Positions 57,601 through 64,000 of a stretch of DNA of 64,000 nt are shown here, one piece after another (position 1 is the first letter of the stretch; each line of letters opens with the position of its first letter). This DNA comes from Branchiostoma belcheri (lineage: Eukaryota; Chordata; Leptocardii; Amphioxiformes; Branchiostomatidae). A model generated the notes under the pieces. It worked only from the letters and a program-made list of their open reading frames with translations, made no database searches and was not told the DNA's origin. The DNA lies in assembly GCF_001625305.1 (NCBI RefSeq), contig NW_017803824.1:1948960-2012959 (forward strand), in the 5' to 3' direction. The position numbers and the translations under genes are program-made.

Positions 57601-59820
57601 TAGACCCCTGACTTGCGTTGCACAAGAAATACCCCCAAATTGTACCTATATAGGATGCTGTATACTGTATGTATAACCCAACAATTGTTGGCACCACAAG
57701 ACTAGGGTCATTAAGCTGTATCATCATAAGGTATGTCATCCCGAAACATACCTCCTTGCAGAAACGTTTGATGTTCTGCAAGGTCTCTCTCGCTTCTTTC
57801 TCGTCCTGTCTCCGCCGCATGTCGATGGTCATGCTCTCCTGGCGAGCCAGCGTGAAGCGCTCGGGCGTGCTGCCGGCTGCTGCCTTACTGAGGGAGGTCC
57901 CACACGCGCTGCAGCTCTGCTTCTCCTTACTGTTGAGAAGGGTACAGGTGGGGCACTTCCAGATCCCCACACGCTCAGGACTGGGGGAGTAGGCTGCTCC
58001 ACTGGCACTGAGGGAAGGGGAAAAAACAGTCAAATCCCTGGGTCACATGACAGCCCTCGTCAGTAGCTGAAAAAAGATGAAGGATGGCATCTTCTACCTA
58101 TGCCAGTTTAATACTTCCTTTTACTACAGTCAAACCTGCCCAAGTGGCAACCTATTCAAGACTGGTACATGACCATAACAACCACAAGACTAACTATCCA
58201 AGAACACCTAGGCTCCTAGGCTGGTTTGACTGTATGTCAGAATGGGAAATGTAGAGCACAGAAATGCTCTCTGACTAAATTTTGCTGTGAGCAGTGGAAA
58301 ACTCATACGTCCAGAACAAAGCAGGAACCACAGGTCACACCAAGCATGTTCCTTATGAGTTCCTTGCAAACTTCTAGCTAGGCGTTCTGCAGAAAATATT
58401 ACAACATGCTGATAACTGCTGTTATGGAAATGGGAAGCAGATATCTAACCTTGGAAGAGACCCTTTCCTTGGCCTGGCCTTGTGTGGCGACTCCGGTGTT
58501 GTCTCAGTGGGGGTTGAACTTGAAGGCTGACCGGGCCGGGACGTTCCACACATCTTACACACACGCACTTTTCTCGAGTTGTCAAACGTGCACTTTTTAC
58601 ATCTCCAACGTTCGGAATCGGACTGTTTCTCTTTCGCCGGTAGTGCCTGAGCAGCCTTGGACGCCCCACAGGCGTCACACACGTTATTACTGATGGGGTT
58701 TTCCAAGGTGCACTTCGTACATTTCCACACATCCTTTGGTGTGCTTGTGGAGGGCTGTACTAGTGCGAGTGTGTCTGGTTTTGTTGGCATTTTGGGGGAC
58801 TTTGGCTCTGCTGCTGATGTTGAGGGAAGAGGAGAAGTAGGTGACTCAGGCGTGTAACGGACTGCGTTCTCGGCCAGGTCTATTACGGGGTGGGGGGAGC
58901 CAGCTTTTGGTGTGTCACAGGCTCCACAGTTTGAGGTAGTCATCGGGTTCTTACATGTACACTTTCTACACTCCCATTCCTTTTCACCTGCAGATAAAGC
59001 AGCCTTTTCTCCACCATCTCCTACTTTTTCCACATCCTTTTCTGAGTCACTTGTTTCCATAGCAACAGCTTCTTCGTTAGATGAGTGGTCGGAAAGTTCC
59101 ATTGGGCTTGGTGGGGGTGATGGCTGTGTGGTAGAGACGGTACTGCTTTGGTCACTGGATGCACCACTAGCACTTTCAATACCAACAGCACTAGTGCTTG
59201 TACTAGCAGTAGCGTCATCACTTGTGCTCGCACAAACGCTAGGGGTCTTTTTCCTAGTGGCGTTTCTTCGCTCTATTTTCATGTCACCGTTTTGCTTAAG
59301 TCTCTTTGGGGACAAAGCCTCCAAGTCGATATTCTTGGGTAAAGTGGTGGGAATGTTAGGCTTTCGTGGCGCCTCACATACTGCACATGATTTAGCCCGG
59401 GGCTTGTTTTCAAAGGTACATCTCTTACAAGACCATGTAGCATCTTCTTCTACTTTCTCCTCCTCCTTTTCTTCAACAGTCAAATCCACAACCCCCTCTG
59501 GTGATTCAGGTGGAGTGTGTGTACCATTGGTCATATTAGTCACCACTACATCATCAGACTCTGTAGTCTTCTTTTTATCAATTTTCAGTTCATCCGGTAA
59601 TGGCAACTTCACCTCCATGCTTTTGTCCCGTTTGGGTGCCTCGCACATGGAACACTTCTTGGCAGAGGGAGGATTGAGTAGGGTACATCTCCGGCATGTC
59701 CACTGTTTCCTGGCCTTGTGTGTGGGCGTGTCCTTTTTGACCTCTACAGCCTCCATCGGTGTGCTGTTTTCTATAGACGGGATGGTGATGAGAGCTGATG
59801 GCGTGCTGTCCTGAGGCAGA
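51640..59820 (-). CDS. CAPN15: Calpain-15 (CAPN15, SOLH, small optic lobes homologue); coding exons complete from the ATG at 59756
   Basis: Thirteen coding exons: 58450-59820, 57752-58007, 57263-57471, 56624-56807, 55939-56086, 55260-55464, 54633-54785, 54053-54214, 53501-53721, 52922-53076, 52371-52549, 51973-52044, 51640-51745. All phases agree; from the ATG at 59756 they give 1118 residues (human 1086). Six RanBP2-type zinc fingers (WxCxxCTxxN..CxxC) come first: five in the large exon (first at residues 19-38), the sixth ([12 protein letters not shown]) in exon 2. The calpain core follows: [24 protein letters not shown] with Cys590, HAYSVLDV with His756, RMRNPWG with Asn776, so the thiol-protease triad is intact. 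The C-terminal SOL-homology region (from about residue 820) includes [11 protein letters not shown] and ends [17 protein letters not shown]15 is a calcium-type cysteine protease with ubiquitin-binding fingers needed for eye and brain development in flies and vertebrates. The true 5' end is uncertain: the first exon listed opens at an acceptor (59821) whose upstream exon I could not fix. Confidence 0.93.
52134..52352 (-). mobile_element. tRNA-like SINE fragment in a CAPN15 intron
   Basis: On the minus strand it has tggccaggtggtta (A-box-like) and later gggtaaaac-type SINE body. It resembles the copies at 54370-54600 and 56185-56405. It adjoins exon 52371-52549. Confidence 0.5.
52714..52838. 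repeat. Dispersed repeat R1, best copy
   Basis: gttggagaaggttagacatt, aagatacaccaaaaaacagt, caactggatatgattttgg and gctttcatcagtgacac. This is the most complete of five fragments. Confidence 0.65.
53256..53377. mobile_element. TA-flanked MITE, copy 4 (122 bp)
   Basis: taatctccaagcagatc at the left, gatctgcttggcgatta at the right (one change), with ccaatggatactgtctggc inside. It lies in a CAPN15 intron. Confidence 0.85.
54370..54600 (-). mobile_element. SINE fragment in a CAPN15 intron
   Basis: The minus strand reads tccttgggaaaggcacttt, cacttaatccaggtgtgaaa and caacttcagttggggaagta, the same body as 56185-56405. Confidence 0.5.
54797..54846. repeat. (CAAT)n/(CTAT)n microsatellite
   Basis: Tetranucleotide tract starting 11 bp outside the acceptor of CAPN15 exon 54633-54785, within the intron's polypyrimidine/branch region. 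Confidence 0.9.
55065..55201. mobile_element. Foldback MITE, about 135 bp, with an internal third arm
   Basis: taccaaacctattttagctc and tcctacatcctct at the left; agaggatgtaggactcagg and acaataggtttggta at the right. A further inner copy (gatgtaggacttggaagct) makes it a three-armed repeat. It lies 59 bp from the CAPN15 exon 55260-55464. Confidence 0.75.
56185..56405 (-). mobile_element. tRNA-derived SINE in a CAPN15 intron
   Basis: On the minus strand, tggccaagtgg (A box, 56386-56396) and ggtttgattcc (B box, 56349-56359) match RNA polymerase III promoter consensus with tRNA-like spacing. The body follows (cacttgacccaaatgtaaaa). This is the clearest of the minus-strand SINE copies. Confidence 0.7.
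56475..56503 (-). other. Partial duplicate of a CAPN15 exon end
   Basis: Resembles 56622-56650, the 3' end of exon 56624-56807, with about six changes. The minus-strand frame reads [10 protein letters not shown] against [10 protein letters not shown] in the exon, including the CAG|GT donor. Confidence 0.55.
57025..57150. repeat. Dispersed repeat (family R2), copy 3, fragment
   Basis: gcaggagtttttaaagcttt, cttgtgatgacgtcctggca and gttccactctacgat resemble blocks in 8190-8400 and 13171-13400. A ccaagacttg word is then repeated four times to about 57250. Confidence 0.45.
58450..59820 (-). CDS. CAPN15: CAPN15 large exon with five RanBP2/NZF zinc fingers
   Basis: The fingers are [56 protein letters not shown] and [14 protein letters not shown]. 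They are separated by acidic and Ser/Thr/Pro-rich linkers of up to about 130 residues. Two fingers (CTFEN, CTFDN) have the Thr-Phe pair typical of ubiquitin-binding NZF domains. The exon opens at ttctccag|T (59821/59820), a good acceptor, with its first base third in a codon, and ends CCA AG|GTTAGA. An intron-retaining alternative start exists: ATG at 59903 reads MSSEKVPQIVFIYALF through the acceptor into the same frame. The antisense 300-residue frame here is a shadow. Confidence 0.88.
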
Positions 59821-59903
59821 CTGGAGAAGAACAAAGAAGCACCCATTAGTTTATCAAATAGGGCATAGATAAACACAATTTGTGGGACCTTCTCAGATGA
59901 CAT

Positions 59904-62900
59904 GTCCTAGTCTGTTTGTCTTACAAATGTAGGTCAGGGATTGTTGTTATACCACTGCCCCACTATCTATAGAGCATCTAGTTACCACCTCTAAAAGCTG
60001 GCCCTCATCAACCTTGATTTCTAACAGCTGCTGCAGTAACTTGTGGGATTTGGCATAGTTACTGAAATAACATCATATGCACAGTTACAACACCTCAGTC
60101 ACATACCATGGTCTAATTAAAATGACTTTGCCCCAAACTAAAGTAAAGCAGACACACACATTACATTTTAAAAATAGACCATAATGACAACTGTGGTTCA
60201 TATCAACAAAATCATTCTGCTGAGATAAAAGCACTAATATGCAGATCCCCAAACTTAGACTTAGAAACAGCTGATTTCTTGTTGGATTTGTTGGACAGGT
60301 AACAGGACATGGACATGGATCTGGTCCAACATCTACCCACAACATATGTAGGTTAGATTAGATTGGGTTAGCCTGGCCAAATGCAGCTTCATCTTAGTAG
60401 CATCTCTCTTTCATCATGACAGATACCATTGTACCACATGTATAACTCACTAGCTAGAGTACTACCCAAAAACCACAAAGGTTAGAGGCCAAGAGGGTAC
60501 CAACCATCAGAGCAAAAAAGTAAACCCACCACAATTATATACTCAGGCCTATAGCTGGCAAAATACAAGTCTAACCACTTAACATACACTGTATCATGAT
60601 TCATGAACATTTTAATCCTTGTTTGACTACACCACATATAAAGCTGAATTACAGTACGGTATATCAAGTTTCTACTGATGTATACAATGTAATATTCATC
60701 CTCTGTAAACATCTAGCAGCTGTGGATGTGTACTGTAAATACAGTAAATTCTGCAGTGGTTTTATTTTCACAGTTTTCACAGGAACCTCATAATAGAGTC
60801 ATACCATGAAATCATAACACAGTGATTATCTACTGTACTACAGAATTGTTTCAACTGCAAACTTCATTTTAAACACTGCAAAATCCTTCTTTTCCCAGAG
60901 CTCCGATTCAAAATTCAAAATAAAAACACTGTGTAGGTAAACAAATTTACAGTACATTGACAGGGTGATCTTTCATCATTATGGGAGTCCTTGGGAACAT
61001 TTTGCATTTCCCAGCTACACAACACACCAGTTCTTTGTCACCACTCCTTTCAATGCCAACACCGAAACCTATCCACCATGTAATTAGGAAAGATGTTTAA
61101 GGTTACAAAGTCAAGGGTTAGAGACATTTCGTCTGACCCCTGTTGACCTCTGCTGAAGGTCGTGAGGAAGAAGAAAAGTGGCTGTTTTGCATTTCCTTCC
61201 ATTATGGAAATCTATCGTTCGCTACATTTGCAATAACGAAATCACTCTCCCATAGCTAATTAGGTGATTTAACAACCTGATAATTTGCTTAACATACGAT
61301 GTGAGATTTTTATCAAACTAAATGAGTCATGCGTGTAGAACAGTTGAAAAATGAGACGACAACACTACCAACAGTACCAGTGTTACCAATTGCAAAATGC
61401 ATGAAAATCACAAACAATCTATGACCCCCCCAAAAATACAGTGTACTGGTAATTATCACAAATGAGTAGTGAGTACACAGCATGATTGTTATGAAATTCA
61501 GTAAAATCAAGTGCTTTCAGCAGAAACAATAGAATAGAAACCCTGCTGATGCAAACCAGTGTGAAGTTGTCTGACCTGCAATGCTAGATGTAGGACTCTA
61601 TCCAGAGATTATCTCCAGGGAGATGATGTAATTATGGCAGGAAAAGGCTGGTAATGAAATACTTTGGTCCCCACAGGGAATAATGATAAAACCCCACAGG
61701 AAAGAGAAAAGTCCTGTGAAAATACACACATTCACAAAACTCCTGATGCCTGATTGCTGGTGCTGACAGATAATGTTACAGATGGAAATCAATATGTGTG
61801 TGTGTTAGTCATCTGTCCTCTGGTGGGATATTTTAGTATTTCATGACCTCATGTTGATATAGAATATAGTTACGTCATCTCTGGCCCAACATTGAGTGAA
61901 GCCCCTCAGAGCCTACTGATACACACTGTTTCCTGGTTTCCAGTGTTTTGAAAGGAAATTGCTAACATAAATAAAAATGGTGACTGTCAGAAATCAACAA
62001 AGAAGCAGCAAATATATAGCCTGGGTTCCAGACCCATAGCACACTGGACACAAATATCTCTACAAATATATCCTAACAGTAACACTAACCGTAAACAATA
62101 GACAGTTATGAAAGCTAGAATAAGTGTCACTGCTCAAAATATGGATCAGAGTAACATGTAACCAAAGAACATGTTTTCCACCCACTCTGAGCCATCTGGT
62201 CTAGCAAAAGGGGATATCCTGTCTGTTGTTACTGAGTACAGTGACGACAGTATATACCTCTTCAGGCTAAGATGGTTATCAGGAACCTTTGGGAAGTCCC
62301 CAGCTTTAGTTCCTGTGTCCGTGACCTCACAGTTGATGCAACTTCTCTGTCTGCAGCTGCTGTAATGAAACCTTACCTCGGTTGTTACCACTTTACTGGG
62401 AAAAGTTCACTGTGGCACCATATGGAGGGGGGATGTAGTATTGTTGTTGTTTGAATGATTTTCTGGAGCAGGCTGCCATATAAGGCTATCTGAAGCAGGG
62501 GAGGATGTCTTTACTGTCTCCAGGTATAATCTCCCTCTGCAGTTTGTTTTCCTTAGGATCAAGCACAAAGTGGGGTCCAAACAACGCTGCTTGTCAGAAA
62601 TGGTCATGTTACATGCCACCCAGTCTTTGTCTGAGTGCCATCCTATTTACTAGTACTTGGTTTACTTGGGGTTCAAAAGAGGTAGCAAGTACAGGAGCCC
62701 TGGTAAACTAAATAGGATAGCAACCAGTCTATCAGGATATGGCAGGATTCCTGTTTAGCATTGTGTGTTCAGTGTTGACAGTCACTCCAAAGAGTATGGC
62801 GAGTGTGCTGGTATCAGTGTCACTCTGTGTGTAGCCTTTTATATCACTTGTAAATAGCAAGAAATGCCAATACAAAAGTCAGACCTTGACTTCAATGTGT

Positions 62901-64000
62901 CTTATCCATCGCAGTACCACGTAATCCACAGGTGACACTGGTGGAATTATTCATTAACATTCTTCCTGCTGCCTAACCCTTAGTCAACACAAGTTTGGTG
63001 AAAAGCACTACATCAGCAAAAAGGAGGTTAACCTCGGTTGACTCTCCACATCTGGTAAGACTAAAAATTGGAACAAGATTTATAAGTTCCTATAATTTTG
63101 ACTCAGCACTTTTCCTGTCTATATCCCAGTACAATATTACATGTACATGTTCATCTATACTGTATAACACATGTTTCCATAAAGTCCTAGCCAGAGGTCA
63201 TTGCCCTGGAAGCCAGAAGTGGCTGAGTCAAGTTCACATCAAACATCCTGATTCCTGTGTCTCGTCACGGAACTGTCCTCTGCTGGCTACTACATCCTTG
63301 TTCGACCACACAGATACTGGGTACTGTGCCAACAAGTATTCTCTTACTACTGTACTGGTTGAAGAGCCAGTCTTGTTTGTACCTCTCTCAATGTCTGCTA
63401 TCATATTCATACCATGAAAATGGGTGCCAAAACAAATGCCACATGGTTGCAGGTCAACTTCTGTGTGATTCCCTTTGGGTCTATTTTTGTCCCGTAATCG
63501 AAAATTGATTCTCTAGGGGCTTCAACCCAGTCCTGTTGTCAGGCACTGGTGCTCGAAAGGAAAGGGTACCAGGCCAAAAGCAACAGGAGGGCCAAAGTAA
63601 TGCAAATCTGGATTATTTCGAGCGTGAGCAGTGATCTATGACCAATTATAATTTCAAACACACTTGTGCATAGGACCACATCTGTTCCTCAATAATTGGA
63701 CTGATTTTTTTCAAATGACTTCCCATAATATCGTCCTGAGTTCAGATGTCGACCGGGCGACCCAGGCCAGGGAACAGGTTGGTGTGTCCGGAGGACGTTT
63801 TGCCCGGACATGTTTGACCACGGGTAACCTGACCCCATGACCTGACCCTAGCTTCTAGCTTGGGTGCGAAATGATTGTATTTCAATATTGGGGCGAACTT
63901 CTGATCCGTGGGCAAACAGCACCGGTTGTCGCTCGGGTGCTACAATGGCAAATATGGGGTGAAGTTTCGGGTAGGAGATTTTAAGGTTGAACTGATTATA
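59904..64000. other. Region upstream of CAPN15, no supported gene
   Basis: Mostly AT-rich. A minus-strand donor-like GAG|GTAAGG (about 62377) could end a noncoding CAPN15 5' exon: spliced to 59820 it would put an in-frame TAA upstream of the ATG at 59756. A decayed repeat with ctgtaaata..gcagtggttttattttcac (60730-60800) resembles 8895-9012. The last 300 bp are more GC-rich and could approach a promoter, but nothing decisive is visible. Confidence 0.4.

Noticed and set aside
58912..59814. 300-residue plus-strand open frame
   Set aside because: It is antisense to the CAPN15 zinc-finger exon. The opposite strand has clear family motifs, and this frame is Ser/Val/Leu-rich with no family signature.
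62995..63417. 140-residue plus-strand frame near the right end
   Set aside because: No recognisable domain, no splice or promoter context, and repeat-like composition.

Overview
The window is animal nuclear DNA: intron-rich genes with GT-AG junctions, AATAAA signals and dense non-autonomous transposons. A chordate outside the vertebrates, most likely an amphioxus (Branchiostoma), fits best. This rests on one unduplicated TBC1D1/TBC1D4-type gene beside one unduplicated UCHL1/UCHL3-type gene, plus the repeat landscape. The species is an inference.

Five protein-coding genes alternate strictly in strand. (1) 1658-34906, minus: the N-terminal half of a TBC1D1/TBC1D4 (AS160)-like Rab GTPase-activating protein. 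Both PTB domains are present; the catalytic TBC domain lies beyond the left edge. (2) 35490-40995, plus: a complete UCHL3-like ubiquitin C-terminal hydrolase in nine exons, one of only 12 bp. (3) 42774-46663, minus: complete TAF7 (TFIID subunit 7) in eight exons. (4) 46982-48793, plus: an intronless gene I assign to TEDC2. (5) 51640-59820, minus: CAPN15 (SOLH/small optic lobes calpain) in thirteen coding exons, with six RanBP2-type zinc fingers and an intact Cys/His/Asn triad.

Genes 1/2 and 3/4 are head-to-head pairs with short shared promoters (583 bp and 318 bp between start codons). Genes 2/3 and 4/5 are tail-to-tail. TBC1D4 lies near UCHL3 on human 13q22, and TBC1D1 near UCHL1 on 4p13-p14, so the first pair looks like the pre-duplication state of a vertebrate paralogon.

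The long TBC1D4 introns (1.7-34 kb) hold an alternative first coding exon (21168-21320) that joins in frame to the second PTB domain, so that isoform would lack PTB1. Upstream of it is a CpG-rich, promoter-like stretch (about 26.15-26.46 kb) with a perfect CArG box and a candidate splice donor. A second GC-rich stretch lies at 10.7-11.7 kb.

Mobile DNA includes two hAT-like MITE families with 8-bp target duplications, a TA-flanked MITE family in four copies, a Harbinger-like MITE with 34-bp perfect inverted ends, foldback elements, tRNA-like SINEs, an 89-bp tandem repeat and an unusual 30-bp-period CGTAGAGCGTA minisatellite. I saw no tRNA, rRNA or CRISPR locus. The right end (59.9-64 kb) holds no gene I can support.
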